Assembly (NCBI RefSeq): GCF_008831285.2
Contig: NC_045138.2
Coordinates: forward strand, 941,143-1,005,142
DNA: 64,000 nt
Direction of reading: 5' to 3'
Origin: Nymphaea colorata
Lineage: Eukaryota > Streptophyta > Magnoliopsida > Nymphaeales > Nymphaeaceae
Positions 36,546 to 49,923 of the stretch are shown piece by piece. How positions within the stretch are numbered: position 1 is the stretch's first letter; each line of letters opens with the position of its first letter. A model generated the notes under the pieces. It was not told the DNA's origin. It worked only from the letters and a program-made list of their open reading frames with translations, and made no database searches. The translations under genes and the position numbers were made by a program.

Positions 36546-38844
36546 ATGTTACTGTGCTGCTAGATACTTGAATGCGACCACCAAGTTTCTTACTTTTCTT
36601 TAAACTTGAAATGTCAAAACTGTAGGTTCATGCCTGCATACGCTTGTCAAAGAAACTTGGTGCCCATGGAAATCAAACCAACAACCGGTCTCTTGCGTCT
36701 CTTGCCGCCGCTGATCCAACCATTTACTCCAATTTTCTTGGGACTACTGGATAAATCTAGTTGCTTGTTAAAGATCAGTAGCTTGAGTCTACTCTATAAT
36801 TGATCACTAGTAAGATTAGCAATTGCAGTCGGATGGCCAATTACAGTTCAATATCTTTTCATGTGTGTTACTTCGGGTGAGTGAAGAAATCATACTGCCC
36901 GAGTAAAGGCCAACCCCTGGCGGTTCGTGTGTATTACTTGTTAAACCAAAATTACATGTACTTCTAAATGGGGTATACCGTTTGAACCATGCTTTAGTAA
37001 AAAAGGTTGATAATATTTGTGTATCTTCTGGGCTCTACTTGCTTCAGTCGGGCTCTACTTGCTTCAGCCATTCTCCCTTTAAAATCTACTTTTGTTACAG
37101 AAAAAAATATATTTTTTAGTTGAAACAAATATCAAAAAAGTCATTTTCTATAGGACTGCTAAACACACCTTTTTTTTTCCCATATCTTTTTTAGCAAAAT
37201 CACAGGAACTTTCTTTGCACTCTTTATTTTTCATTAAAAAGAAATCTGTCTTCCCTCGTGATGAAATAGACAATGCTTTCTTTCACAGCTGCACAAATTT
37301 GGCAGGTGCCTTGGAGACCACATACATGAGTTGCATTAACTATGAATAACTGCTGAGATGATACTTGGCCAGGATGGTTGGACTTAAGCTGGCAAATCTG
37401 ATTGGCTTCGGCCTTTGGATGCCCTAAGTTTTAGGCCCCACCTTTGGTGATAAAAGCCAGTGGAGCTAGGACAGTGTCGCGTTATTTTGTCCTTGTCAAA
37501 TAATTGACCTGACTAAGAACACCTGGCTTTTCATAAGGCAAATTTTTTATTTAAGGACCCATATTTTGCCTACGTTTCAGAAAACAGTTCGTATGATTTT
37601 TAATTTGCTTGATGTATGTCAAACTCTTGTTGCCGTCTGCCAAAAGTGAGGATCTATCTTTTTCTCTCCTAATTAAGTTAAAAACTCAGTCGAGAAAATT
37701 GACAGTAATATCATTTTTTATGTTCGTTCACCCGGCTCGGCACGAAATTATGAATAAGCTCTACCAAGGATTGCCAAGCATTTTCAGTGAATTCAAAAGG
37801 CCCCAAGGGCCATTGCTCAAATGGGCGAACTTGGGGCGCATTTAACAGCATGTCTCTGGTTTGAATTTGTGGGGACTATATTCTTGTACCATAAATGCAG
37901 GGAGCTCTACATACAACTTGTACCCTATACCCTATGTGCAAGTTGAAGTATGTGGAGATCTCGCCACCTGATATCTACAACCTGGGGTCAAGGGGAAGGA
38001 GCTTCAACTCTCATTTGGGCAGTGAGAGTGAGATTAATCCTCTTGCTCACCCAGAATTCAAGACTATGGAAAGTAGATTTTTGCTATGATGAGAGTGGAC
38101 TCTAATATTTGGCACTTATTTGACAGTTGTTAGCTAGGCTTATTTGTTTCAATAAGCACATAAGTTTTAATCTTCTCAGAAAATCCCAGCCAGAAATAGG
38201 ATAACAAGTAGAAAAAATTCCGTTATTGACGTATAAGCTGGAGACCAGCTAGTGTGCCTGAGCCCTTCTCATTTGAGGGCCAAGGCACCTCTCCACAAAG
38301 TCCCTTTGCAGACCATGATTCTGGGTCAGTGGCTTTCCATGTCTCACAAACATCCTATGTGGGCGCAAGCAGGCGCATATACTCACATGCAGACAGATGA
38401 GTAAGTGCTTGCAGGCACATGCATGACATGACATGAGTATAAAAATACATACACACACAGAGCAGAAGTTTGTTTTCAGTATTTCACTATAGCCTTACAA
38501 TTTTCTTATTTCAGAAGGGATATCCCTTCTGCAGTCTGCACACACGCACACACAGAGTACAGGCTTTCATGCTCATCATAGCCATGTAGTTTCTTCAATT
38601 CCAAAAGAATCCTATCTACCCACATAACATTAATACATCAGCAGAAGAGTAAGCAGCAAAAAAGAGAATAATACGTACAAAAAAGGTATCCCATAAGCAA
38701 TATTCACCAGCCACCTCTTTGAGCTTCCACAAAATGGATGTGGGTTCTAAGCCAACCATCCAAACCCACAAGGGTTGCAAAGAGACTAAAAATATTAAGG
38801 ATCGAATGCTCGATAAGCATCAAGTCTTGTCTCCTGCACTTTTC

Positions 38845-41800
38845 TCATGGCTTCCATGCTGCAGGAGGTGGTGGTGTCATTGGTGTTATGGGAGGAACAG
38901 CAGAGAATATTGTGTTCTTGTCAATCCCATTTGCATTCTCGTGCTTTGACAGAGAGATCAATGCAGCAACCAGCCCAGCATTGCCCGCTATAGTAGGCTC
39001 TGTATAGTTGTAGTTGGAGCGAACATCATGGAACCCATCGTTCTTGTCGGGTCCACCAACCATGGCACCAACAAGCGTGTGAGGGTCCGGTTTTGGACTG
39101 TCAAGCCATCTCCTTCCACCTTTACAGGTGTACCGGGTACTATCCTTGGGTATTGATGCAGCACGATGATGGACGTGTTTAGGGTAATGATCACCATAGC
39201 CAACAAGATAGCTCATCTTCCTGGGGTTCTTGCCAAGAACGTAATCGATCTGTGGAAGCCAGAAATTTTAATAAGTACCTAAATGACTTTTCAGTTACAA
39301 GCTAGAACATTTGCTAAGAATTCAACTGTAGCTGTTTATGGAGGAATATATAGAGATTCAGACAAGACCCATATCTTGTGAGCTTAAGATGTAGTAAGGT
39401 CTAAGCAGATAGATTATTATTAGCAAAGGTTACTTGAAATAATTACTCTTGTCACAAGCCAAACAGTCTCATTCATGAGACACAACCAGATGCTAGAATT
39501 GGACAGTGAACTGCTGGAATTCAACCAATCAGACTCGGTTGAAGCTAAGCTGATGATCGACCGGATTTTTGTCATGAGATGTTCATACCAAGGTTTTAGT
39601 AATGTTAACAGGAACTGGTTTCAACATTTCAACTGAAATTGAGCCATAGGATGCAATCACTATAAACTGTGCACCATCCAGCATGAATTGGGAACATTAA
39701 ATTGAAGGTGCATATCTACTCTCATTGGCATTATCGCCATGAACCCATCATGTTTTTGGAAGTTAAACTCTGTACTTTATGAAGATACGCATTTTGGAGC
39801 CAAACCTAAATTGATGGAACCATGAATTATAAGTCAATGGACCATGACAGTCACACCTTGGGAGCTCCTGTCTGCATTTAAGCATCAATATTGATATCAT
39901 TTGTCTATGATATCCTGTTCTTTGTGTGTGTGTCTCTGTGTGAGAGAAAGAATTGTTCACGTGTGATTTGCACACTTATGTATTGAAACTCAAAATCACA
40001 TGTTTTGGGCATAATAAGAAAGAAACACTTTAGTACCTGAGTTCTTGCAAAATCCCGGAGAACATCGGTGGTAAAGAAATTAGGCCCACAGTACCAACCA
40101 GGTGTATCTGCAGCGTCAAGATAATCACTGTAAACAGAAGCAAGGAAGGCTGCATTGACAACATGTTGGAGAGGTTGTGGCCTTCCGTGGTTCAGCTGAA
40201 TTAAGCCTCCTGTAAAAATCAACATCCTGTTCATTAATACTGAGATGGCAAAAATAACGGAGAATAGATTAGAAAGGTTCTAACTGGAAGGTAGAAAATA
40301 CAGACCCTTAGTCCGGTTGAAGCTAGTGAAAACTGGTAAAAATGAACACATAACTATGTTGGTCTGGTTGTGAAACGTCCGCAGTATTTCTTCATATGGA
40401 TAGCCAGGACTCAGAAACAATCTCAACCTGCTTAACAAAACCTACACAGAGGAAAAGGATAGTGTGAAATCCTAAAGCAAATCCACAAAGATGTAGTTTA
40501 TTATTTCCAGAATAGTAAGCTCTCCACTCTAAGAACCTGTCAGGAGAGGAAAGACAACAGACTGCAACAAGTCCACCTATAGAGGAACATTCTTGAATTA
40601 CTATCAAGATTTTCATTGCACAATTATAGATGAAAAGGAAACTGGTTGCACATGTGCACTGAGGGTCTGCCCGCAAAATCCATTTTTGGAAGAAATAGAT
40701 TCAGAGTACACTTTTAAAATTTGGATTAATCCAATTTCATTTTTAATCAAAATAAGGAAAATAACAAATATCTTACTTGATGCATCATAACTTACCACAA
40801 CTTTTTATAAGAGGTGAAACACTAATTCCTAGTGTTGAACAATGACATGAAGTCGTTTCTTGCAATATTAGTTCTTTAATTATTTTATTTTTTATTATGG
40901 ATTCTTTTAGTAAAGTGGCTGCCGCCCCTAATCTTCTCTTAAATAGAAGATTAGGGTTTAGTAATACAATCTTCTTCTTTCTCTCTCAACCCTTGCCGTA
41001 ACATGGTATCAATATGATGCTGTGTTGGGATCCCATACTGGCAGAATGTCATGATCATGGTAGCATACATAATATATTATCACATATCTCCACAACCAAC
41101 AAAGGGACTACGCTCGTCCTACTGACAATATTGATTATGGTAGTGGTGCAAAAAGGAGAAAAGGGTCTTCATTTTACCTGAGCACCAGGAAGTTTGTTAT
41201 CCCAGTTGAATACACCATAATCAGGGCCCCCCCAAAATGCTCCAGCATGTTTAGCAATGCCAGGGGTAGTTGCCAGTTTCAGGTAGGAAATATTCCCAGT
41301 TGCATAGTACATCCATGCAGCACCCCACTCATACTCATCATAGTATCCACTAGAATTATAAAAGTTTGCTGGATCAGTGCCAGGAGGACTGTATCTGCCC
41401 CTTTGTTCTCTAGAGAACTTGAACAATGCAGTGGCAGCATGAACAAGTTTCTTTGAGTATGCTGCATTGTCCTTAAAAACAATTGATGCAGACGCCATTG
41501 TGGACGCCATCTCTGCAGCAAGATCAGAGCAGCTATGACATTGATATACGGGGCGCGGGTAGTTTATGTCTTCTGGCCTCATCCAACAGTAATGATCATT
41601 TGGTTCAGGACCCTTGGAGGTGTCTCCAACACCAACCTGGATGATATTCAGAACTTTAGTACACCAGAAAATGGCAGTATGTACAGATCATAAGAATCAA
41701 TCGGCAGAAACGTGTGAACGAGTATAGCCAATGCTAGCCCAAACATGTGCCCATATAATCATTAGATGGATCATTGTGAAAAGCATTAAAAAGAGGTCCA

Positions 41801-43741
41801 AAAATTGAAAGGAGAAGTGGAGCAAAAAACTGTGTTTGGATTCACCTGAGCAGCAATCACATCTATGGTATCTGCAGAGGAGTTAAAAGTCTTGAGAAGA
41901 TAATCTGTTCCCCACTTGATCAACTCTTTAATATGATTGAGTTCACCAGCAGCTTCATACTTCGCACTGTACTCAATTACGCTCCAACTCAACAGGGTCA
42001 AGGCATATGACTGAGGAAAGTTGAACTTGATTGCATCTCCCGCATCATAATACCCGCCAACCAGACTTTTACGATAAGCATCATCGGAAAAGCCATCCCT
42101 CATTCCAGAGTTTCCTCTCCATGACACATTGTTTCCTTTAGGAAGTGGCCCCGCTGCATCATAAAGTTTGGAACACAGATTTCACAAATGTTAGCATGGA
42201 TGGAATGCACTATTGAACCAATCAATCCATAAATGGCATGGAGCATTCCAGTTCCACAAATAGTCCTCAGACTAAATACCATTCTCACAGCAGTTATGGC
42301 TGCCGATACTGACTGCCTGTGCAGGATTAGGCAGGCAACTTCCATCTGCACCATCTGCATAGATTGGAGGCTTGCACGAATGCATGTGCACGCCTGCACA
42401 CACACCTGGACACACGAACACACACACGCACACACGGAGAGAGAGAGAGAGAGAGAGAGATGGTTCTACAAGCAGAAACAGACAAGGCATGACCCCATGA
42501 TACTCGGCAGATGGATTACAAATGACAGATCTCTCTCACGCACATGATGCATATTGAGATGGACAGTCTCCCAGCTTTTCTCGCCATGGCAACACACCAG
42601 ACACTTTATCAAACGAATGGAAAATAAAATAATCGAATCCCGCAAAGATCAGGGAAATGAACCAAGTGATGATCAAGAAAAGATGTGAAAAAGTTCACAG
42701 AGTTGTTTATCTGAAACTGGATCCCCTTCGACTTTTGTAGTTTAGATGAGCAAAAAAGAGACAAATTTCAAGGCATGACGAAAAAGAGGTTCAATAACTC
42801 CAGAAAAGAAAAAAAAAATCTAAGTTTCAAAATTTTGTAACATTTAGATGAAACTAAAAGAAACCAAATTCATGCATCGCGAGCAAGAAATTTAATGGAC
42901 CCATAGTCTTCTTTCGAGTATTTAGATAAAATTAGAACGTATCAAATCTCCCCATCCACGGCAAGAGAAACAAAGAGTCCAATGGGCCTAATTGAATATC
43001 AAAATAGATTATTAGATAATTCTCAACACAACCGACTGGTTTTTTTTTTTTTTTTTTTGCTAACACGGCCGATTAAAATGAAAGGACAGATCTGATTACC
43101 CATGTATGGTAACCAAGAAATTCAGGATATTGGGGTAGAAATTCTGCTAAAAAAAAAAGGAACTCCCTTAAAAAATGAGAACAAAGAAAAAAAAAATTAA
43201 ATGACTGAATCAATTGAAAGTATTTGAGGACAAATAGAAACTTAATTGTAGATATCCATGGCATCCGAGAAAATCTGTGTTTGGAAATTTGAAGGAAAAC
43301 TACCAACTAAGCAAATCAGCCATCTCCGATATCCAGAAAAGGCTGCGATCGATCAGAAAGCTTACATTTCTGAGCATTGAAGAACATGAGCGCCTTGTGG
43401 AGCGCCTGAGTGTAATTATCTGGCGGCGGCGCGGGACGGTGGTGGTGCGGCACCGTCTTCACGATGAGGGTGATCAGTCCGGCTAGCAGACCGCAGGCAA
43501 CGATTGTCCCCACCGTCCAAACGAACAGCTTCCTACTGACGATCATGCACCCGAGATCCACATACTTCTTCTTCTTCTTCTCGGTCGGGCCGAGGAGCCA
43601 GCTCTGCTGGGTCTCATCAAGCTGCCGGGAGAGAGCACCACGGTCGTAATCCTGCAAATTCCGGCTCCGATCATCGTCGGTCGCTGAATCGGCGTTGATC
43701 TCCAGGGCGCCACCCCAAGGGTCCCTACCATACATGCTCAT
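38845..43741 (-). CDS. KOR: KORRIGAN-type membrane endo-1,4-beta-glucanase (GH9, class A), complete, six exons
   Basis: The enzyme is a type II membrane cellulase that cycles between Golgi, endosomes and plasma membrane and is needed for normal cellulose synthesis. Exons in transcript order: 43366-43741, 41846-42153, 41178-41636, 40306-40441, 40037-40209, 38845-39249. They give 618 residues in phase; Arabidopsis KOR1 is 621. The cytosolic tail begins [11 protein letters not shown] and carries the sorting signals WLLG (dileucine, about 49-50) and YVDL (60-63). The membrane span is about 72-95, followed by a Pro-rich stalk. In the GH9 domain, [12 protein letters not shown] supplies the catalytic base Asp (162/165 region), HVHHR is at about 509-513, and [14 protein letters not shown] holds the acid Glu (about 568). 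The C-terminus is the usual Pro-rich tail ending AAWKP. All key motifs are intact. Intron 1 (1.2 kb) holds a GA microsatellite and intron 3 an LTR remnant. Confidence 0.96.
40833..41013 (+). mobile_element. LTR remnant with primer-binding site in KOR intron 3
   Basis: A segment starting TGTTGAACAATGACATG and ending GCCGTAACA (41003) is followed at once by TGGTATCAAT, which resembles the site complementary to initiator tRNA-Met that follows the 5' LTR of many plant retrotransposons. The segment has a pyrimidine-rich end (TTCTTCTTTCTCTCTCAACC) and an inverted AATCTTCTCTTAAATAGAAG region. At about 170 bp the LTR is short, as in TRIM or small Copia elements. It lies opposite to the host gene. No second LTR or coding region was found. 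Confidence 0.6.
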
Positions 43742-44296
43742 CTATCACCTGCCTTTCCGGTCAAATATGTGCCAGGAAAATTGAATTCTTCAGATGGTTT
43801 CCAGGAAAAAAAAAATGCAGGAGAAAGATCTCGTAATTCTGATAGCCTTTCCCTCAGAAAACTGGAATTCCTAAGAAGCAGTCCACTAAGGCTACTTGAA
43901 AGAGAAGGATCTGGTTTCAGAGGATCTTCACTGGGGAAAAGATGATCTTCAGGCTAGGAAAAATGGAATGTTTGTGGGTTTTTTGTAGGGAATTTGGCAA
44001 CGAGAAGGTGGATCTTTGGTGGGTTTTCTAGGAAGAGAAAGGTGGGACTTTCCTGGTTTTTCCTCTGTTCCCCCGGAAGAAAGATATGAATAATTCTATG
44101 CTTCTGCTGTAAGTTTCCGGTAAGAACAGATCGAATTCTCTGGTTGGTAGCAGTGAGCTTCCCCTGGAGAGGCAATGCCGAGACCGCCTTGGTTTTCCGG
44201 CAGGGGAATGCCGGAAAATTGGTCAGTTGGAGTGGGACTAAAAAGGAAGGAAGGATGATGGAAAAGGCAGAGTAATGAGTAGAAGCCAAGCAACAG

Positions 44297-44329
<33 letters not shown>

Positions 44330-44340
44330 ATTATTGTTTA
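43742..44340 (-). promoter_or_regulatory. KOR: Upstream region and likely 5' leader of the KORRIGAN gene
   Basis: This is the sequence directly before the start codon on the minus strand. A CT run at 44297-44330 (GA on the gene strand) lies about 560 bp upstream, in a position typical of leader or proximal promoter repeats in this window. No TATA box or transcription start could be assigned with confidence. Confidence 0.4.
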
Positions 44341-46552
44341 ATTATTAATTAATTTTCTTAATGTTTTACTGCTTCGTCTTCCACACTCTTGAGAGAGAGA
44401 CTGTAACACTCCTACTAACCACTACGATGGAGAATAAGCAGAAAAAAAAAAGAGAAAATTTCCATTGAGGTATCCCAATTTTGTCATAATCTCAAAAGCG
44501 TGCTTCACTTTTACCAACAATACGTAAGATCCTATCCTTCCAGACCTTACAAAAACAAGAGCCTTTTGACCGTTATTTCTTCAAAAAGTCATTAGTCAAA
44601 AGAGAATAAAAGTGTGCCTGTTTTCGCAAATCGCTTCGTAAATGTGCAGTTAAACGAATATTTGTTAAAACAGAGGCTTTCCTGAAAGGTGATTTTTTTT
44701 TTTAGTTATTTTGTTTTATTGGTGGATCTAGATTCTGTCCGTTCGGACGACAGACGGGAGGTTTCTTTCATTCTTAAGATTAAATTAGTGGAAATAATTG
44801 AAGGACAGATCTACCCTTCGAAAATTATCAGTTTTCCAGATAACCTTTCCTGTCCGAGCATGCCCCTAGTCGGTTCCAAAAATAGCCGTTCTGCCATTCC
44901 GCAATTTGTCCTTTTTGCCTTTGTGTCTCACTGACCGGATCCATGCTTCACAGCTAGATTCACTACCGGAAACTTGAATTTTCAAGTTTGGTTCCGGCGA
45001 GGACTTGAGGTTTGGATCGAACTAATTTGGATCCAGTGCGGCCATGAAGATTAAATTTGATGATAGTGAAAAACAATCTTGATCAATGTCATATTGCATC
45101 GACGACGAGGTGGCAGATCTAGAAAATTTGGCTAAAGGGCATCATCAATATGTAAGTAAAAAAAAAACTCAAAAATAACAGTACAAAATTAAGAAAATTT
45201 TTGGGTTTTGTGTGGGCGACTGCCCACACATAGCCCACACCTCCCTCCTCCCTTGGCATTGACCCATGTCGAACCAATTTGATTACGTGGGGTCTCGTGA
45301 GATCCTTTGTTTGGTGCCAAAAATATTGCTGTGAGTGTTTTATAAATTCAACTCAAGTATTACAATAAATTCATGAAACAATGGAATATAATGTTTCATA
45401 AATCTAACCAGAGATAAATTAATGAACTACTATAACAAAGCGTTCATATCACATCAAACCCCTTATTAAAGGAAAATTGGTCTAGATTTTGACCGGTTAT
45501 CAAGCTCAGCATGTGGCTTAGACAACCGATTCAGCAATCAAGTTCAAGATCCAACGAGGATCCAGTCCCATTATGCACAACAGGGTCAGATCTTACCCCT
45601 TTCAAATCCGAATCTAGAGTTCCACTCAAAATCAGATTAATGAACTCGACAAAGTCAAGTCCAGTCATGGGCGAATCCAACCCGAGTCCGGACAGTATGC
45701 ATCACTGCTTTATATGCTAATAGATATCTGATCCGAGTATCGTATTCTTATCTGGATCCAGCACCCATTTCTCACCCCATATCCAGCAGTAAAGGGAAAA
45801 GTTTCCGTTCATGAACGTTAAATGGCAGTTTTGTTATACTTTCGCATCTGAGCTCCACTTTCTACCGTTTCTTCTCGTGATAGGACGCTCGTGCGTCATT
45901 ATGGGAGACGGCAGGGGTACTACCGTAATTTCCTTGCCAGGCTAGCACCAGCTCAGCTGCCTTTGGTCCAGAACCGTTCGTTTTCCCAATTTTTAATTTG
46001 TGATTTTAAAATATTTGCACTTGTCTGCTTTCCGCTAATTTATTAATTATTTAATGATTTTCCGGTTTCTCAAAATTTATTTATACCCATTTATTGCGTC
46101 AGCTGTCGGTGGCCCTCTCTTTCACTCTGCAATGGAAAGTCCATGGACGCATGTTTAGTCAGAGGTCGCTTTCGGCTCCTCACTGGATCGGGTATGGATC
46201 CGGTTCTTTAAGAGTTTGAACCCCGTGGGCTCTTTCAACGTAGAAAGAGTCTCGTGGAATCTGGTTTTTATGATGATCATATCTTCGTATGCTGCCAAAC
46301 TTGCAGATGATTCGGAGCCGTTTCTAGACTACGAATTAAACGGAAGCTCAATTGGATCTGGATTAAGATCCGCTATTGGAAACCGAGCAGGTAAGGCTTT
46401 GTCTTGGGAATTACGACCTATCCAAATCTATACAATCTATTTTAATTCTCTTTATGGGTGTCTTAATGTATATATATTCATTGTTTTTGTTTAATCGTCC
46501 ATCATATTAGATTAGAGAATCTTATTTAGATGGGAAAAGTTAGAAGTGTGTG
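44341..46552. other. Intergenic DNA, no gene recognised
   Basis: AT-rich to mixed sequence. About 45485-45770 is rich in ATCCGA/GATCCAG words like those at 2107 and 48961. A 92-codon frame at 46216-46494 has ordinary composition but no recognisable motif or splice pattern. A GC-richer patch lies at about 45850-45990. Confidence 0.45.
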
Positions 46553-46915
46553 TGTTGAGCTTGAGCTCGATTCAGTTAAGGCTCGACAAGTTCGTTTGAA
46601 TAGAATTTGTATTCATCGTTACATGTTCAGCTCAAGATCGACAAGATTAAGGCTCGACAAACTCGTTTAAATAGATCTAATATTCATCGTTACGTGTTGA
46701 GCTCGATTTCGACTTGATTAAAGTTTGACAAACTCGAGTAAAGTTCGAGCTCGACTGGGCAGTTACGTGTTGAGCTCGAACTCAACTCGATTATTTGAAC
46801 GAGTCGACTCATGAGCTCGAGTGCGACTCGTTAAGCAAATGACTCAACTCAAACTCATTCATGATCCGAGCTTTAACGAATCGAGCTTGAGTATCTCTAC
46901 TTATTGTTCACCCCT
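46553..46915. repeat. AGCTCGA-rich repeat, copy 1, with internal ~70-bp units
   Basis: GAGCTCGA, GGCTCGACAA and AACTCGA words recur densely. An internal unit of about 70 bp, marked by ATTCATCGTTACATGTTCAG and its variants, is repeated two to three times (near 46612 and 46681, with a partial copy near 46750). A related block lies at 53591-53990. The sequence is strongly self-complementary because GAGCTC and TCGA are palindromes. Confidence 0.7.
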
Positions 46916-48960
46916 AACTACTAGCCAATGTCAGATTTGGATCTAGATCACCTGGATCTCGAAAATATCCATAGTGGGACACCACCACTGGCACCCAGTT
47001 GTAGCCATAGAGCAAGCTGCCTGCTTCCACATAACACAATAAATGACAAACATGAGGGCAGCTCGGTGGTGGGGCCCAGCCTTGACCTTACCTTCCTCTT
47101 CCCACCATTTAATGTGCTGTCAAGTAGGTGAGACAGTGAGAGACCTCAATTTAATTGTCATTGAGAGCCACACATAGTGTTCTTGCCATAAATATAGCAT
47201 AACCTAATGTGATATATAAATTTTGTTAATTGATAATGTGTGTGTGTGTGTGCATGCTTATGAATATGTGTGTATGTAAATGAGGTAATTGTATGGGCAG
47301 TTTAATCGATGGTTCATAAGGTGACACATATTCAATTACTTTTAAAATATTATTGATCTTTAATTTTAAAAAATAAACTTTTATTTACACAAAGCTATCA
47401 ACCAAGTTGATGAAAGTTCTTTAGTTGATTTGCTTAGTTTTTCTATTTATTTGGTTTATATATTTTATGAACTATATTTCTCTTTAATTCCTTGATACTT
47501 ACATTTCCATGCGAGCAGGTTATTAGTAATGGCCCCTAAAATAAAATGACCAAAATACCCTTGCTAATTAAATGACATACACCGCCCTACCTAATATGTC
47601 GAGTTTTGGTTCATATTGAGTTGCTAGGCAGTTTTCGGAAGAATGACTTACTTTGCAAAATTTATAAGGACTGTTTCCAGAAATATGCTAAAGGCTTGCC
47701 CTTTCGAGAAAGATTCTAGAGAAGGGAAGCTGCTAACGTCGGCGGTCCACGAGGCCCCGAGGGTCGATTGTTACGTCACGGGTCCAATAAAAACTATTAA
47801 ATTCTCAACACGCCACTCGAGATCGACTCTCAGTGCCACCGACAGCAAAAAAAAAAGTGATGTTTCGCCCACACGACTGCACTTGAAAGGAGAGATTTTG
47901 TTACTTTTTTAATATTTAACAAAAAATGACCTCAAACATTGGAGGAATAACAAAAGTAGGCCCATGCGTGAATGTTTTGCATTCGTCCTCGTAAGTTAGC
48001 AAAATATTAATGATAATCAGATTATTTTTGGGATTTGAATTCAATATGAAGTTTTGCAATTGAGTCTTAACTTGCATGTAAATTATCTTATGCTAGATGG
48101 ATCTGGAGTAAAAATTTGAGTCCAAGTCCGAGATTGAATCTGAATCCAATTAGATGTAATTCAATTCGCCCGAGTTTGAATCATTTGCATGTCAAGCATT
48201 TCTTTAGTTTTTTTTAGCAAAATGAGAGTGCAGTATTACCTGTTTTGCATTCAATCTTGCTATGAAAATTTTGAGGCATCAGTTTGATTCTAGTTGATAT
48301 TCTCTCCTGCCCCGACCCTCACAACCCTAAACCCTAACAGTGAGGGGAAGCGACAGGTTGAGCTCGGCGTCTCATGCAGAGGCCTCCCAGCCCTACGTGT
48401 TTGCGTTTTTAAAACATGAAGCTCATTCAAAAAACAAGAATCAATCTCTTAACATGTAGTGGGCAGCAAAGTGGTCCACCTCGGTCCACCTCATCTACGG
48501 ATTCATATTTGAATATTTGAGTGATTACTGTCACGTTTCAGTACGCATTACATCTGAACCGTAAAAGGTCACAAAGCATGTTTTGTAATCCAAAGAAGCG
48601 AGTACAAGGGAGGGCTAGTGGCCTCTCTTTGAAGGGTGGAATGAACCACTCACCCTTTTTAAAAAAAAACAAAAAAAAAAGTGTCGTCGATGTGTTCGGA
48701 AACCGCGCTTTATTTTTTTTTTTTTCCATGTGCCAATTTACTTGCCGACAGTGTGCCATACTGGCCCACCTTGCTTTGTTTCTCTAAGCACAGTTTTCTA
48801 TTATGGCAATTAGACCACGATTATGCACATGGATTTTATGTATTTTAATGCTATGGATTTTATGTATTTTAATGCTCTATCAATGATTTGATATTTTATG
48901 CGATCGGCTTGATTGCCGAGACATATGGAAACGTAAGGGGCTTGGATCAGGCATGATCCA
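46916..48960. other. Intergenic DNA, no gene recognised
   Basis: Holds a (GT)n run near 47236-47252, a 24-bp tandem pair (GGATTTTATGTATTTTAATG) near 48830-48877, and an open frame of 89 codons at 47643-47912 that I do not recognise. About 48300-48400 is slightly GC-richer. Nothing has gene-like splice or protein features. Confidence 0.45.
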
Positions 48961-49650
48961 TTTGACCGGAAAACATAGGGATGTTAATGGATCGAATGAC
49001 TCTAATTATTGATCTTATTTGAGATCTATTTAGTGGGATCAGATAAAGAAATCCAGATCTGACTACTAATTGGACTGGAATTTAGTATAAACTTACATAA
49101 TGGAATCTGAACCCGAGTTTTGATATATGACTGGGAACTGATAAAGTTTTAACAGAGTTTAATACATTTAGATGTCAGATCTTATGTTATCCAGATAGGA
49201 ATCTGGATTTAAAAGAAAAAATCGTATGAACCTGAATCTAAGTACATAAAAATCCAAATTAAGTGAACGCTGGATCCAACCCTAATCTGGACCCTCCGGG
49301 TCAGTTTGGCAGCAGTTACAAATTGTTACTATCCAATGAATGGGACAAGTTCATAGAACAGTTATAGTATGTTACTGAGCCCCTTCAAATCCCTACATTG
49401 GATCTGAATTTTTGGATTTAGTATAACAGACTCAGACCATTACCGTTCAAATCGAGGAGAGGTTTGTACCGTGATCTGCGTCCAAGATAAATGTGGGTTT
49501 CGACTTGGAATCTCAATAGACGTGAAATTTATATCTGACACTAGTCTCTTCGGTTTTGGATAAAAAAGTCATATTGAAATCCAAGTCTGAAACCAAGTCC
49601 GATTGAGATGAATCCAGTTAAACTTTGCTTGGTAAAGCAAATCTGACATG
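48961..49650. repeat. Degenerate dispersed repeat rich in AATCCAGATCTGA
   Basis: AAATCCAGATCTGA at about 49044 matches exactly a word at about 2228, and the surrounding GGATCTGAATTTTTGGATTT-like text is shared in style with 2107-2420 and 45485-45770. It has no coding capacity. It is probably a decayed transposon family whose ends are lost. Confidence 0.45.
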
Positions 49651-49796
49651 GTTCCGTTCAAGTTGATCAGACCCATGACCTTCAAGTTGAATGACGTCAA
49701 GAGTTCGATACCAGGGGATTTTGCCCCACTGCATCTTTCTGAATAAGGGTAAGCTGAATATCAGGGGGAATGGCCAAGGACCAAGACACAGTTGAC

Positions 49797-49923
49797 CAGG
49801 GGCAGAGCCAAGGGAGGCCGCATGGGTTCTGGCTCCACCTCAATTTTTTTTTTAATTTATGTGTAAATTTTAAAAAATTAATTCAACCCCCCTTATAAAA
49901 AAACTTTTAGCGTTGCCCGTATA
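49797..49923. mobile_element. hAT-like MITE remnant
   Basis: It begins CAGGGGCAGAGCCAAGGGAG and continues GGCTCCACCTCAATTTTTTT, matching the start of the complete element at 52803 (CTCGCTCCACCTCAATTTTT). The right end is not clear and no target duplication was found. Confidence 0.5.

Larger units (their letters stand above)
34049..38844. other. Intergenic DNA between NMD3 and the KORRIGAN gene (convergent 3' ends)
   Basis: The first several hundred bases are probably the NMD3 3' untranslated region, and the last few hundred the 3' end of the minus-strand neighbour. No gene is recognised between them. Short open frames near 37600-37845 and 37895-38089 have ordinary composition but no recognisable motif, start context or splice pattern. 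An (AC)n(AT)n microsatellite lies at 36420-36457. Confidence 0.55.

Noticed and set aside
38719-39007. Plus-strand open frames at the KORRIGAN 3' end
   Set aside because: They are antisense to the last KORRIGAN exon, which has clear protein conservation.
47643-47912. Open frame of 89 codons with normal composition
   Set aside because: There is no recognisable motif, splice pattern or promoter; it may be chance. A protein search would decide.
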